A stretch of DNA of 64,000 nucleotides, from the NCBI RefSeq assembly GCF_000317695.1, contig NC_019773.1, positions 1 to 64,000 on the forward strand, given 5' to 3'. Positions 1-8,719 of the stretch are shown here, one piece after another. The stretch comes from Anabaena cylindrica PCC 7122 (GTDB lineage Bacteria > Cyanobacteriota > Cyanobacteriia > Cyanobacteriales > Nostocaceae). A program made the position numbers and the translations under genes. The notes below the pieces were generated by a model. That model ran no database searches. It was not told the origin of the DNA and saw nothing but the letters and a program-made list of their open reading frames with translations. Every line of letters starts with the position of its first letter. The first letter of the stretch is position 1.

Positions 1-76
1 TCATTAACCCAGCTTGCTATATTGTCAACTTGCCTATAAGCTCATAACTAATAAGGTTTATCAAAATCAGCGTTCA

Positions 77-823
77 ATGATTATTGCTTTAGCCAATCAG
101 AAAGGAGGTGTTGCCAAAACCACCTCTACTATATGCTTAGGCGGATTATTAGCAAAGCATAGTAACGTCCTAGCTATTGATTTAGATCCTCAAGGCAACC
201 TCACTACAGGGTTAGGTGTGGAAGTTGCTGATGACCAAATCAGTTGTTACGACGTAATTACAGAACAAGCAGAAGTCATGGATGCCGTAGTACCTACCAA
301 TTGCGGACTTAATCTGTTACCTGCTGACATTAATCTGGCTAAGGGAGAAACTGAAATTCTCACGAAAATAGGTAATTTCTACATTTTGAAAGAGAAATTA
401 GTTCCTGTACTCAGCCAGTTCCAGCACGTTTTAATTGATTGCCCGCCGTCTTTGGGACTTCTAACAGTTAATGCCCTAGCAGCAGCAGATGTAGTGTTAA
501 TTCCAGTGCAGTGTCAGTTTTTTGCTCTAAAAGGATTAGCTGCACTTTTAGAAACAGTTGCCAGTGTTCAGAAGCGGCTTAATCCTCAGTTACAAATACT
601 GGGGGTGTTGCCAACAATGGCAGAAAATACGGTAATGACTCAAGATGTCTTGGCCTCTCTGAGAAAACGACTGCAAGATATTCACGTATTTGACCCTGTT
701 CCCAAGTCCATCAAGTTTTCAGAGTCAAATTTAGCCGGCGAACCTATTCATATCTATGCCAAAGAATCTAAATTGGTGCAGCCTTACCAAAAAATCGCCA
801 AGTTAATTACTGGAAAAAAATAA
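77..823 (+). CDS. parA: ParA family partition ATPase
   Basis: This is a Walker-type ATPase of the ParA/Soj family, which segregates plasmids or chromosomes by ATP-dependent binding to DNA. The deviant Walker A motif KGGVAKTT lies at residues 9-16. The family motif ending in DLDPQGN follows near residue 35, and the switch II-like IDCPPSLG lies near residue 122. The length of 248 aa is typical of a plasmid ParA without an N-terminal HTH. The start at 77 is preferred because MIIALANQKGG is the canonical ParA N-terminus; the frame is open upstream to 14 but that extension matches nothing. The partner gene follows 15 bp downstream behind a good ribosome site (AGAGGAG), so the two form an operon. 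Confidence 0.93.
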   Translation: MIIALANQKGGVAKTTSTICLGGLLAKHSNVLAIDLDPQGNLTTGLGVEVADDQISCYDVITEQAEVMDAVVPTNCGLNLLPADINLAKGETEILTKIGNFYILKEKLVPVLSQFQHVLIDCPPSLGLLTVNALAAADVVLIPVQCQFFALKGLAALLETVASVQKRLNPQLQILGVLPTMAENTVMTQDVLASLRKRLQDIHVFDPVPKSIKFSESNLAGEPIHIYAKESKLVQPYQKIAKLITGKK

Positions 824-838
824 TTAGAGGAGAAATAG

Positions 839-1477
839 ATGGTAAAAAAACGCGCTCGATTAAATGACGAGAATGACCCTCTTTCCTCAACTGATAGGGT
901 CTTGGCTGGATTTGAACAGATTGGCAAGTCAGCAAGTCAACAATCTAACCAGTCAACAAGTCAGCAAGTTGATATGTCAGAAGGTCAACAACCGACAGTA
1001 CTAGAATTAGCTTCTCTCAGAGAAACACCCAGCCAACAACCTGACAAGTTAACAAGTCAGCAAGATAGCAAGATAGCAATTCAACCTCCTAGTATCACTA
1101 CCAATGAGGTAATAAAAAGCCAACAACCTAACCAGTTAACAAGTCAGCAAGATAGCAAGATAGCAATTCAACCTCCTAGTATCACTACCAATGAGGTAAT
1201 AACAAGTCAACAACCTAACCAGCTAACAAGCCAGCAAGTTGACAATATTGAAAAGCTGAAATTGCGTAAATCTACATTTCAGATCAGTGAAACAGTGCTA
1301 AATCAGTTGGATCAAGTGCATCTAACGCTCCAATTGGAGTTAGGAAAAGCGATCGCTCCTTATAAGGAAGTGATTGTAGAAGAAGCCCTAGTACAATTAT
1401 TAGAGCAAATTATATCTGACCGTACAGCTTTAATAGAGGTGTTAGCGTCAAGGCAAAAAAGCCGGGATAAACCTTGA
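839..1477 (+). CDS. Putative ParB/ParG-like partition partner with Q/S-rich repeats
   Basis: The gene lies directly downstream of parA, where the centromere-binding partner is expected. The first 140 residues are Gln/Ser/Thr-rich and include a 29-residue unit repeated about 2.4 times. The C-terminal 70 residues (from about LRKSTFQISETVLNQL) look like a short helical DNA-binding or dimerisation segment, similar to the RHH-like ends of cyanobacterial plasmid ParA partners. I see no classical ParB HTH or ParB-box residues. The role is inferred mainly from position. The low-complexity N-terminus is probably disordered and may change length quickly through repeat slippage. Confidence 0.6.
   Translation: MVKKRARLNDENDPLSSTDRVLAGFEQIGKSASQQSNQSTSQQVDMSEGQQPTVLELASLRETPSQQPDKLTSQQDSKIAIQPPSITTNEVIKSQQPNQLTSQQDSKIAIQPPSITTNEVITSQQPNQLTSQQVDNIEKLKLRKSTFQISETVLNQLDQVHLTLQLELGKAIAPYKEVIVEEALVQLLEQIISDRTALIEVLASRQKSRDKP
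1031..1240 (+). repeat. 87-bp in-frame tandem repeat in the parA partner gene
   Basis: Units start at 1031, 1118 and 1205, exactly 87 bp (29 codons) apart. The first two are nearly identical; the third is partial. Each unit begins with codons for SQQP and carries LTSQQDSKIAIQPP. The unit length keeps the reading frame. Confidence 0.9.
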
Positions 1478-1540
1478 GCGATACAAGCGATCGCCCACGG
1501 CGGGGCGAAGCCCATCGCTTAAAAATTATCCCCTAAGAAT

Positions 1541-1732
1541 ATGAAGAATACAGAATTAGAACTATCTCAAGAAGAATTAAAATTAGCTAGAGACTGGATA
1601 AAAGATTGTGGCTGGGGTGATATAGAAGATGAAGATGTTGACGATTTAACAGATAAACAAGTAGAAAAAGCTGTTCAAAAATTTTACGACGGGGGAATCA
1701 ATAGTTTTAAAAACGATGCCCAACACTTCTAA
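1541..1732 (+). CDS. Small acidic protein, unknown function
   Basis: A 63-residue acidic protein of no recognised family. It is mostly helical, with a central Asp/Glu-rich stretch (DIEDEDVDDLTDKQVEKA). The start codon abuts a copy of the window's interspersed repeat (TATCCCCTAAGAAT at 1527-1540), leaving no ordinary Shine-Dalgarno sequence. It lies co-directionally 63 bp after the ParA partner, with a HIP1-containing palindromic repeat between them. It could be a small regulatory or anti-restriction type protein, but nothing in the sequence decides this. Confidence 0.55.
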   Translation: MKNTELELSQEELKLARDWIKDCGWGDIEDEDVDDLTDKQVEKAVQKFYDGGINSFKNDAQHF

Positions 1733-1993
1733 AAAATAAGCATATTCTGATTTGAGGAGCGTTCACGAAGTGCCGCAAAGCGATCGCCTACGGCGGGGCG
1801 AAGCCCATCGCTTTATTTTCCCCTAAGAACTGAAAACCGACAATACCGACAGGCTGATAATTAAATATCGCTACTGCTTATCAAACTATCGTCGTGGTTT
1901 ATGGGAGGAGCGATCGCTTCTGGTATCCGCACCTTCGGCAGTGCTGCAAGCAATAAGTAGATTATTCTTGGTTGATTTGGCAATTTTTGTAGC

Positions 1994-2536
1994 GTTTCCA
2001 TCCCCTTGCGGGGAAGTGGTTTTGTAAAGGTTCTTGCAACAATTCCTTCAATATCTATCTACTAAGTTTCCATCCCCTTGCGGGGAAGTGGTTTTGTAAA
2101 GATTACAAAATCCAGCCTCAAAAAAATTAATAAGGAAACAGAAAGTTTCCATCCCCTTGCGGGGAAGTGGTTTTGTAAAGGGCTTTTCTGGAGTATTGGT
2201 GATAAATAATTATGGTTTCCATCCCCTTGCGGGGAAGTGGTTTTGTAAAGGACTCAATTGAATATCACCTAATTGAACTTACGTTTCCATCCCCTTGCGG
2301 GGAAGTGGTTTTGTAAAGATTTTTCGGGCTGGAACTTACCACCCACCAACGATGGTGTTTCCATCCCCTTGCGGGGAAGTGGTTTTGTAAAGACAATCCT
2401 AGTGATAACAACGAACCCGTATCAAAAGTTTCCATCCCCTTGCGGGGAAGTGGTTTTGTAAAGACCTTCCGCTTTTACGGAAATTGATAAACAAACCCCC
2501 GTTTCCATCCCCTTGCGGGGAAGTGGTTTTGTAAAG
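1994..2536 (-). CRISPR. CRISPR array 1: 8 repeats of 36 bp, 7 spacers
   Basis: Eight identical 36-bp repeats start at 1994, 2066, 2145, 2215, 2283, 2357, 2428 and 2501. On the plus strand each starts GTTTCCATCCCC, has the stem CCCCTTGCGGGG and ends TTTTGTAAAG. Spacers are about 32-43 bp. The complementary strand ends in GGGGATGGAAAC, the usual crRNA 5'-handle type, so the array is probably transcribed on the minus strand. The leader would then be to the right, after 2536. No cas gene is adjacent, and the repeat differs from that of the large array at 23.5-25.8 kb. Confidence 0.97.
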
Positions 2537-2944
2537 AGTTCACTTCTGGAAAGCTTACTAGGCAAAGGTTTCAGATACCCAAATCGACACACCTCTGAAA
2601 AGTGAGAAAAAAATTTCTCAAATTCATGAAATTTGTTGCCTGAAATCCTTACACAGTAAGGCATCGACACAGGTTAACGAAGTTATGCGGTTTTCAAGGT
2701 TCGGGCGAGGTGTGTCGAAAACTTGTTACATAATTGTCGAAAGTATATTATTTACAGGGATTTGTCAAGTGGTTAGCTTTTTTATTGGGGGAAAACTCAC
2801 GTAACGCTAAAATGATTAAATTCTGTGTAGAAATACTAAGTAAGTTCAGATAGTTTACTTTGAGCGATCGCCTACCCTACCAGCCTTTTCAATTTCCCTC
2901 AAGAAAAATCTGCGATAATTAACTGGTGGTTATTTGCTTTCAAG
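2537..2944 (-). promoter_or_regulatory. Probable leader of CRISPR array 1 and gene-free stretch
   Basis: This 408-bp stretch is AT-rich with no convincing gene. It lies on the leader side if the array is transcribed leftward. It contains a perfect 10-bp inverted repeat, CGACACACCT at 2585-2594 and AGGTGTGTCG at 2708-2717, which could be an integration or regulatory element of the leader. A copy of the interspersed repeat (ATTTCCCTCAAGAA) lies at about 2892-2905, and a HIP1 site nearby. Confidence 0.5.
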
Positions 2945-3505
2945 ATGGAACAACTGAGTTTATTCTCCAATACTGAACACCTATCACCAGGGGCTAGGAA
3001 AGAAAAACCAGTGATGGATGCCCAAGCCTTGATACAGTGGAAGTCTAGGATTTTTACTTACCAGCAGCACATCAGAAACAGTCAAGCACCACAGCAAACA
3101 TCGTTGTTTGATTTGACCCCATATCACTGCGATCCTGACACCATTGATCCGTTTAATTTACACTTGCAATCAATGGCCTTCTACCGGATGCCAGATACTT
3201 ATGGTCAGGCAGCTTTGTATTTTATAGTTGATTCTGCTGCTGAAATATTACTGTATATTGGGGAAACCTGCCAGAGTAATAAGCGTTGGAAAAATACCCA
3301 CGACTGCAAAGAGTATATTGGTAGCTATCAAGAACTGCATTACAAATATGACATGACAACAGCGGTTAACATCGGCTTTTGGTGGGATGCTCCGATAGAT
3401 AGAAAACCACGTCAAGCATTAGAACAAAAGATGATTCAAACGTGGCGATCGCCTTTCAATAAGGAAATGTGGGATTTGTGGGGTCAGCCTTTCCAGCATT
3501 CTTAA
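2945..3505 (+). CDS. GIY-YIG-like nuclease domain protein
   Basis: A 186-residue protein whose C-terminal half (about residues 95-180) resembles a GIY-YIG nuclease. A strand with ILLYIGET corresponds to the YIG motif, followed by a basic segment (QSNKRWKNTHDC) and a late helix with LEQKMIQTWRSPFNKE that supplies the usual Glu and Asn positions. GIY-YIG domains cut DNA in homing endonucleases, restriction enzymes and repair proteins. The N-terminal 90 residues are not recognised. The gene stands alone downstream of the CRISPR array leader. A standalone cyanobacterial GIY-YIG protein is the best description; the biological role is unknown. Confidence 0.7.
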   Translation: MEQLSLFSNTEHLSPGARKEKPVMDAQALIQWKSRIFTYQQHIRNSQAPQQTSLFDLTPYHCDPDTIDPFNLHLQSMAFYRMPDTYGQAALYFIVDSAAEILLYIGETCQSNKRWKNTHDCKEYIGSYQELHYKYDMTTAVNIGFWWDAPIDRKPRQALEQKMIQTWRSPFNKEMWDLWGQPFQHS

Positions 3506-3576
3506 GGGAAATTCTCAAGCATTCATGAATAAGCAATGGTGTAAACCTCCCGCCATAAGCGATCGCTTCTATCAAA

Positions 3577-3906
3577 TTATTTTCTTGAGTTGAACACCTG
3601 TTTGCTCAGTTGCATGACAATGTTTTGAGGTAATGGGTCTATAGGTCCATCAGTAGGCAAAGACTTGATAAAGGCTGTTGTCTCCTCGCTAGTTTTATAT
3701 TTTCCCTCCCTCCAAGCATCAGCGATCGCTCTGGCTACTTTATCCGCATCATCTTGGTTATTGTGGGCTGTTATACACTGGATATCATTACCAGTAAAGC
3801 TAATCCATGTCTGCCAACGTCCAGTAACAGGATGTTGGGTGATTCCTGTAAATAGTTCATTATCACCCAGTACGGGTTTTTTCTTACGCCCAAATCCTTT
3901 AAACAT
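3577..3906 (-). CDS. Conserved-looking hypothetical protein
   Basis: A 109-residue protein of unrecognised function. It begins with a basic stretch (FKGFGRKKKP). The middle has the look of a small beta-sheet nucleic-acid-binding fold of the AP2/integrase N-terminal kind: a GITQHPVTGRWQTWISF strand pair, then a helix around DADKVARAIADAWREGKY. This resemblance is weak. The C-terminus is helical. It lies convergent with the GIY-YIG gene. Confidence 0.5.
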   Translation of the reverse strand: MFKGFGRKKKPVLGDNELFTGITQHPVTGRWQTWISFTGNDIQCITAHNNQDDADKVARAIADAWREGKYKTSEETTAFIKSLPTDGPIDPLPQNIVMQLSKQVFNSRK

Positions 3907-4100
3907 GGCTTTCTTTGGTAAATGCTATTTTTATAATTCCCAAAATACACACCAAACTTTTTCTTAGGGGAAATTTTTTCTACTAAGGGCGATCGCTTAT
4001 TGCCGATATACCCCATCATTTTTTCAACCAAACCAGCCATAACAGTCTAGCCTACAAGATATTAAATTCCTCAAAAAACTGTATCATACACTACTATTTT

Positions 4101-4484
4101 TTAGCGTTCGCTTTGATCTAAACTGAGAGAACCAGATCCATAAGTAAGGACTAGGAGCAGTCCACCGATAATCGACAAGTTTTTGAAAAAATTATTGAAT
4201 TGACTAGGATCAGCAAAAGGATTATGAAAAACAATGGTAGCGGGAATCAGAAAAATGATGAGTAGAATCGCGCCAATTTCCGCTTTGTAGCCGAGAATAA
4301 TGGACAATCCACCTAAAATCTGAAATGCAATTGTAAAAACTAGTAGCACTCCTACTATTGGTAGTCCAGCTTTAGCCATAGACTCACTTGTCTGAGAGAA
4401 ATTAAACACTTTGTTCAAGCCAGTGTAAATAAAAATCACGGCTAAAAATGAACGAGCAACCAAAGGAATGTATTTTTTTAACAT
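4101..4484 (-). CDS. DoxX family membrane protein
   Basis: A 127-residue integral membrane protein with four hydrophobic helices. The N-terminal motif (ARSFLAVIFIYTGLNKVFNF) and the following AGLP...LGGLSIILGY pattern match the DoxX/DoxD-like family. DoxX proteins are small membrane proteins linked to redox and oxidative stress; the exact reaction is unclear for most members. The gene is monocistronic here. The assignment to the family is firm, the function is not. Confidence 0.85.
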   Translation of the reverse strand: MLKKYIPLVARSFLAVIFIYTGLNKVFNFSQTSESMAKAGLPIVGVLLVFTIAFQILGGLSIILGYKAEIGAILLIIFLIPATIVFHNPFADPSQFNNFFKNLSIIGGLLLVLTYGSGSLSLDQSER

Positions 4485-4559
4485 GATAGATATTTTCAGA
4501 TTCAGTTAGTGAGATGGGGTTACAGGTGCAAAATGCCAAGATATTTAAAAGTACTCAGA

Positions 4560-4748
4560 CTATTTTGGAGTGCAGCGATAACTGCTGAAATGGAGTATCG
4601 CATAAATTTCCTCATTGTCGGTTTCTGGGGATTTATCTTTGGTTAATCCCACAATCCGCGTTAATTTCCGTGCCTCCTGCTGAGTTTCACCTAATTGCGC
4701 TGCTAATTGAGTATATTCGGTGTCTGTCATGTTCAGGTTATGAATCAT
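4560..4748 (-). CDS. Small hypothetical protein
   Basis: A 62-residue ORF with a helical N-terminal half (TDTEYTQLAAQLGETQQEARKL). It could be a small DNA-binding or toxin-antitoxin partner protein, but no family is recognised. A second in-frame Met at 4730 is an equally possible start. A copy of the interspersed repeat lies just upstream (4751-4765). Confidence 0.4.
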   Translation of the reverse strand: MIHNLNMTDTEYTQLAAQLGETQQEARKLTRIVGLTKDKSPETDNEEIYAILHFSSYRCTPK

Positions 4749-4823
4749 TAATTTCCCTTAAGAATGGAGAGCGATCGCTAAATACCAAAAATCAAAAGTA
4801 TCATAAAAGTAAATTTTCTAATT

Positions 4824-5594
4824 TTAAAATAAGTTCAAAAATTCCATAACAACATCTATAGGACGGTTGTAACACTCACCAGCATCAAACCTAACAGTCC
4901 GAATACCATCACGCAATAAAACCCTATCCCTTCTATAGTCTCTAGTTTTTTGTGATGCTTCCTGGTGGTGAACTCCATCAACCTCTAGAATCATACACTT
5001 TTGTTTATGAAATACCAAAAAATCAATTTCTACTCTTTCCTTAGATTGATTATCACTATTAGAAATAGGTAAATCAGTTAAATCCATATAAGCCCGACTA
5101 TTGGCAAAGAATAAAATCCTTTGACTGTGTAAGGCGTGGGCTATTCTTACTTCTGTTTTTGACCTAAAATTTAAACCACCCCATTGATATTGGGAGTTAC
5201 TGTCATCTGGTGAATTTTGACTTTTAACTAAGTTAATTTCAATTTTTATATGAATTAATATACTTGGCTTATAATCTTCATTGAAGAATAATTTCCACCA
5301 ATGTTGTGAACCATGTCCATCTCGTTGATCTCCATAAGCTAAATGTAAGTTAGGCGATAATTCTTTATAAAATCCCGGTTTATTTCTGATGTTTAACCAA
5401 TCACTAATACTTTTTCTGGTATAAGCAGAAGTACTGGTTGTATATATTTTTAACATATAATCAATTAGTGTTGTAGTTCTTAATTCGATAAAATACTTCA
5501 ATCTAGAACTTTGAACTACAATTGCACTTGCATTTAGATTTTGTTCTTCTCCTGATGGATTAAATTTTGTTAGCGGTTTTTGGGCTTCACTCAT
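4824..5594 (-). CDS. DUF559/Vsr-like restriction-endonuclease-fold protein
   Basis: A 256-residue protein. The C-terminal 70 residues form a PD-(D/E)XK-type nuclease core: VEIDFLVF (Asp191), then MILEVDGVHHQ (Glu204, Asp206), then DYRRDRVLLRDGIRTVRFDA. This is the arrangement of DUF559 and Vsr-like endonucleases. The N-terminal 180 residues are not recognised; they include an Arg/Trp-containing central region that may bind DNA. It is a single gene. Such proteins occur as standalone nucleases in defence or repair contexts. The nuclease fold is well supported, the substrate is not. Confidence 0.72.
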   Translation of the reverse strand: MSEAQKPLTKFNPSGEEQNLNASAIVVQSSRLKYFIELRTTTLIDYMLKIYTTSTSAYTRKSISDWLNIRNKPGFYKELSPNLHLAYGDQRDGHGSQHWWKLFFNEDYKPSILIHIKIEINLVKSQNSPDDSNSQYQWGGLNFRSKTEVRIAHALHSQRILFFANSRAYMDLTDLPISNSDNQSKERVEIDFLVFHKQKCMILEVDGVHHQEASQKTRDYRRDRVLLRDGIRTVRFDAGECYNRPIDVVMEFLNLF

Positions 5595-5839
5595 TTTTTA
5601 CAGTGCTGGTAGAGCTTCCATTAAGAATTTAGTAGGGACGAGGGCGATCGCTTGTTTTCCCTTAAGAATTTGGTGGTGTGGTGGGTGCGATCGCTAATGA
5701 TGATTGATCTGCTACTAGCTATTTCCAAGAGTAAATACCCCCACGACGTAAAAAAGCATCTATATTCCAACCAACTTGAGCGAGGGCAGCACTCACACCT
5801 ACTTTCAATATTGGTGAACTGTATGAATGCTCATTGTCT

Positions 5840-7252
5840 GGCTCTTGCGTCTCTTTTATGGAGAATTAATACTAAAGTGCCAGTTTAATAAACTACGTAA
5901 TCTGAAATTGCTAAAGTTACGAAATCCATATCCAAGTCTTTTGATTAATTTGAGTTTATTATTAATTCCTTCTACAGTACCACTAGTAGTTCTGCCGTCA
6001 AAATAACCTACAACTTCACCAAACCACCTAATCATTGTTCCTATACTTTTGGGAAAATAAGAAAGTCCATCGTGCATCCAATCTAATAAATTCATTATGC
6101 TTTCGCCCCAAGACTTAGTGGATTCAAATATGTCTCGAAATTCTTCTTTTAGGGCGTGCATTTTTGCCAGAATAGGGGAAACTTTTTGAACATTATTTAA
6201 TCTTTCTTTTTGTTGTTCATTTAAAGAATCTTCATTTTTTATTAAGCTATATTTGCTTTTATTTAATCCTGCTAATATTCGGTCTCGCTCTGATTTATTA
6301 TCTAAAGACATGGCGGCTCTCTTTTCAGATTTACGCATAGCATCTAATTCATCATTTACTTGTTTCATTACATGAAATCTATCAGCAGTTATATTCGCAT
6401 TTGGCATTAATTCTTCTACTAAACTTTTATAAGGAGACCAAAGATCCATACTCACTTCAACTATTTGTTCAAGTACCTGAGATCCCCATTTGACAATAAC
6501 TTCACGTATTTCTTCTATTCTTCTTGACTTCACCAACTCAATAGGTTTACGAGTATCTAAATCTACTAATACTGCTAAATAACTTCCTTGACCTTTCACC
6601 AAAGCAATCTCATCTATGCCTAACCTTTTCACCTGATTTAAATTAATGTTTAATATTTGTGATACTTGTGCCTTTAACATTGATTCAACTTCTTCATCGC
6701 TTAAGTCATTTCTTTCGGCAACACTATGAATATTACTGTCTAATACTTGTGCAACTATATCTATGGCTAGTCTTTTAGTATATCCTTTACTTTTATCTAC
6801 AAAATTTAGCTTTTCACTGAAGACCTTTTTGCACTTGTTACATTTGAATTGACGGCGATTTATTCTTAACAATACTGGTTTTTCACTCCAAGATAAATCG
6901 TGAATTAGCCGCCAATGATTTTGATGTATACTATAGGTGGTTTTTTCACAGTCTGGACAAGTAGAATAGTTGACAGCTTTCTCTATTGTTATAATTATTC
7001 CTGCCCCAACAAGTTCTTGAAAATCTAACACTTTCATCTCTGGGAGATTGAGGATTTGATCTACGCTAAATTTCATAACTATCCCTAAAACTTTTGTATT
7101 TGATAATTATGATTGTAATCCTATGCTTATTCCCATATATCAAAAAGTTTGCAAACCTTTACAGGGATAGAGTTTTCAACTTTAATAATTTAAATTTATC
7201 GGCATTAAATTTTAATACTTTTAGTTTTCTCCATAAAAGAGACGCAAGAGCC
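5840..7252 (-). mobile_element. ISL3-family insertion sequence, 1413 bp, inside pVip
   Basis: Both ends carry inverted repeats starting GGCTCTTGCGTCTC and matching for about 26 bp (5840-5865 against 7227-7252). An 8-bp direct repeat CATTGTCT flanks it exactly (5832-5839 and 7253-7260). ISL3 elements start with GGCTCTT-like ends and make 8-bp duplications. The perfect duplication and intact transposase suggest a recent insertion. Confidence 0.96.
5856..7076 (-). CDS. ISL3-family transposase
   Basis: A full-length 406-residue DDE transposase. The N-terminal zinc ribbon has CPDC and CNKCKK pairs. The catalytic core shows GIDEIALVKGQGSYLAVLVD (first Asp), SMDLWSPY (second Asp), TADRFHVMKQ, and the C-terminal GTVEGINNKLKLIKRLGYG (Glu). 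It fills the element between the two inverted repeats. A second, clearly diverged relative lies at 49508-50785. The reading frame is intact, so the element may still be active. Confidence 0.95.
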   Translation of the reverse strand: MKFSVDQILNLPEMKVLDFQELVGAGIIITIEKAVNYSTCPDCEKTTYSIHQNHWRLIHDLSWSEKPVLLRINRRQFKCNKCKKVFSEKLNFVDKSKGYTKRLAIDIVAQVLDSNIHSVAERNDLSDEEVESMLKAQVSQILNINLNQVKRLGIDEIALVKGQGSYLAVLVDLDTRKPIELVKSRRIEEIREVIVKWGSQVLEQIVEVSMDLWSPYKSLVEELMPNANITADRFHVMKQVNDELDAMRKSEKRAAMSLDNKSERDRILAGLNKSKYSLIKNEDSLNEQQKERLNNVQKVSPILAKMHALKEEFRDIFESTKSWGESIMNLLDWMHDGLSYFPKSIGTMIRWFGEVVGYFDGRTTSGTVEGINNKLKLIKRLGYGFRNFSNFRLRSLLNWHFSINSP

Positions 7253-8001
7253 CATTGTCTTTAGTGATGTTGTAAAACTGCCCTTGTGGATTGACCATTA
7301 TGTAGGAATCTTTCATCAAGTCATTTGATTCTGGAATAACTTGAAATCCTTCGTTTATAAGGGGTTGGTGTCGTTCAACAAATTCTTGAAACTGTTGTGG
7401 TGATATCAGCAGTTCCTCAACGCTACCATCATTTTGACCCTGTACTGGTAATACTTGAAAGATTTTCCATCGTTCTGGACGCACCCGCCGTACAAAAGCT
7501 GACATATTTTCCTGGTAGTTCAAATTAGTAACTACTGTATTAAGTTTAACACGGATACTATACTGATGTAATTTATCAAATAAAGCAATTGATTGTATTA
7601 CATGATTACCATTCCCTCGTCCTAAATTTTTTTGAATCACTTCTGAAGCAGAATCCACAGACAATGCAACCCAATCCATTTCATTAGCGTGTTTTTCTAG
7701 TAATTGATTCATTCGCGCACCATTACTCACAAGACTGGTTATAAATCCCAAACGATGCGATTCAGCCACAAGTTCACCAATGTTAGGGTGTAGTGTTGGT
7801 TCTCCCCCAGCAAAGTTAAGTTTTTCTGCTCCTGCCTCACGTAATAAGAAAAGAAGATGTTTAGCGTCATTTAAAGTTAAAGCTCCTTCGATATCAGGAA
7901 AGGTAGCAAAACAAAATCGGCAGTGATAATTGCATGGTTTCCACAGATGAAAATTTACAGAAATTGGTTTCATGATATTTCTTTTGTTAAGTTTAATTTA
8001 T

Positions 8002-8634
8002 TTAGTCAATGTTAAAACTTATAGTCTTTAATATTGGTATGGTATCTTTAATTTTATATAGTTCGCAGCACAAATTAGAATATGCTTGCTCAGGATTTGA
8101 ATTAGTTGTATCAATTTGTACGATTGGTATATTAACTAATGAAAATATACGTTTGTATGATTCGTCCAAATTATATTCAAGAGAAACTTTATCCCCATAC
8201 CATTGCATAGGAACTTTCTGACTTCGTTGGGTAATACGTTGGTTAATTGTTGACTGAGATGCTGTTACATAAACAATGACATCAGGTAGTAAAAAATTTT
8301 GTTCTGATTGTAGTATATGCAGATAAGAAGACAAGTCTTGTTTCATCAGCAGACTATGATAAGCAAAAGTAGAGAACACATATCTATCAGCCACAACCCC
8401 TAAATCATTTAATTTTAGTCTGTATTCATAACTACGTAAAATGTTGCACAAACTATAAAAATGGAATGTGCTAATTGGGGAATTAGTTGCGGCTATTTGC
8501 TTCCTTAAAGAAATTAATTCAGGTGGTATGCTACCGTAATAATCAAAATTTTGCTGCTTTGCAAATAGTTCTGCTAAGGTGGTTTTGCCAGCCCCGTCTA
8601 ATCCTTCAAATGCTAAAAAAGGAAACTTTTTCAT
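8002..8634 (-). CDS. Thymidylate-kinase-like nucleotide kinase, pVip partner
   Basis: A 210-residue P-loop kinase of the dTMP kinase/CMPK2-like fold. It has Walker A FEGLDGAGKTT (Gly11-Thr18), the DRY motif in VVADRYVFSTFAYH, and a lid-like region QRITQRSQKVPMQWY. Its stop lies 28 bp from the pVip start on the same strand. Nucleotide kinases are frequent neighbours of prokaryotic viperins, and vertebrate viperin is paired with CMPK2. The inferred job is to supply the nucleoside triphosphate substrate or phosphorylate the product. With pVip broken it may now be without a partner. A general dTMP kinase is the alternative, but the context favours defence. Confidence 0.85.
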   Translation of the reverse strand: MKKFPFLAFEGLDGAGKTTLAELFAKQQNFDYYGSIPPELISLRKQIAATNSPISTFHFYSLCNILRSYEYRLKLNDLGVVADRYVFSTFAYHSLLMKQDLSSYLHILQSEQNFLLPDVIVYVTASQSTINQRITQRSQKVPMQWYGDKVSLEYNLDESYKRIFSLVNIPIVQIDTTNSNPEQAYSNLCCELYKIKDTIPILKTISFNID

Positions 8635-8719
8635 TAGTTACAATTATCTCAATAAAAAGTATAGGACTAGACAAGCAGTGGTTATCGCTGCGGTTAATAA
8701 TAGTCGTTTTAGGTTCATG

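Larger units (their letters stand above)
5719..7973 (-). pseudogene. Prokaryotic viperin (pVip), disrupted by ISL3 element
   Basis: The intact part (7973 down to 7253) is a radical SAM protein. It has the CxxxCxxC cluster motif at Cys14, Cys18 and Cys21 (KPCNYHCRFC) and the SAM-binding NFAGGEPTLHP. After residue 240 the frame runs into an insertion sequence and stops 10 codons later. Removing the IS (5840-7252) and one copy of its 8-bp target duplication restores one open frame of 277 residues ending at 5719. The recovered tail (SSPILKVGVSAALAQVGW, then FLRRGGIYSW) matches the conserved viperin C-terminus. Viperins convert CTP and other NTPs to ddh nucleotides that block viral polymerases. 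The lost 37 residues are in the nucleotide-binding lid, so the present gene is probably inactive. A nucleotide kinase gene lies 28 bp upstream, as in other pVip operons. Confidence 0.88.

Noticed and set aside
2273..2670. ORFs of 62 and 82 codons on both strands inside CRISPR array 1
   Set aside because: They are made of array repeats and spacers and have no independent coding signal.
3771..4040. 89-codon minus-strand ORF beginning MAGLVEKMMGYIGNKRS
   Set aside because: Most of it overlaps the better-supported 3577-3906 gene in another frame, and the start runs through HIP1 and interspersed-repeat sequence. A short real N-terminus cannot be fully excluded.
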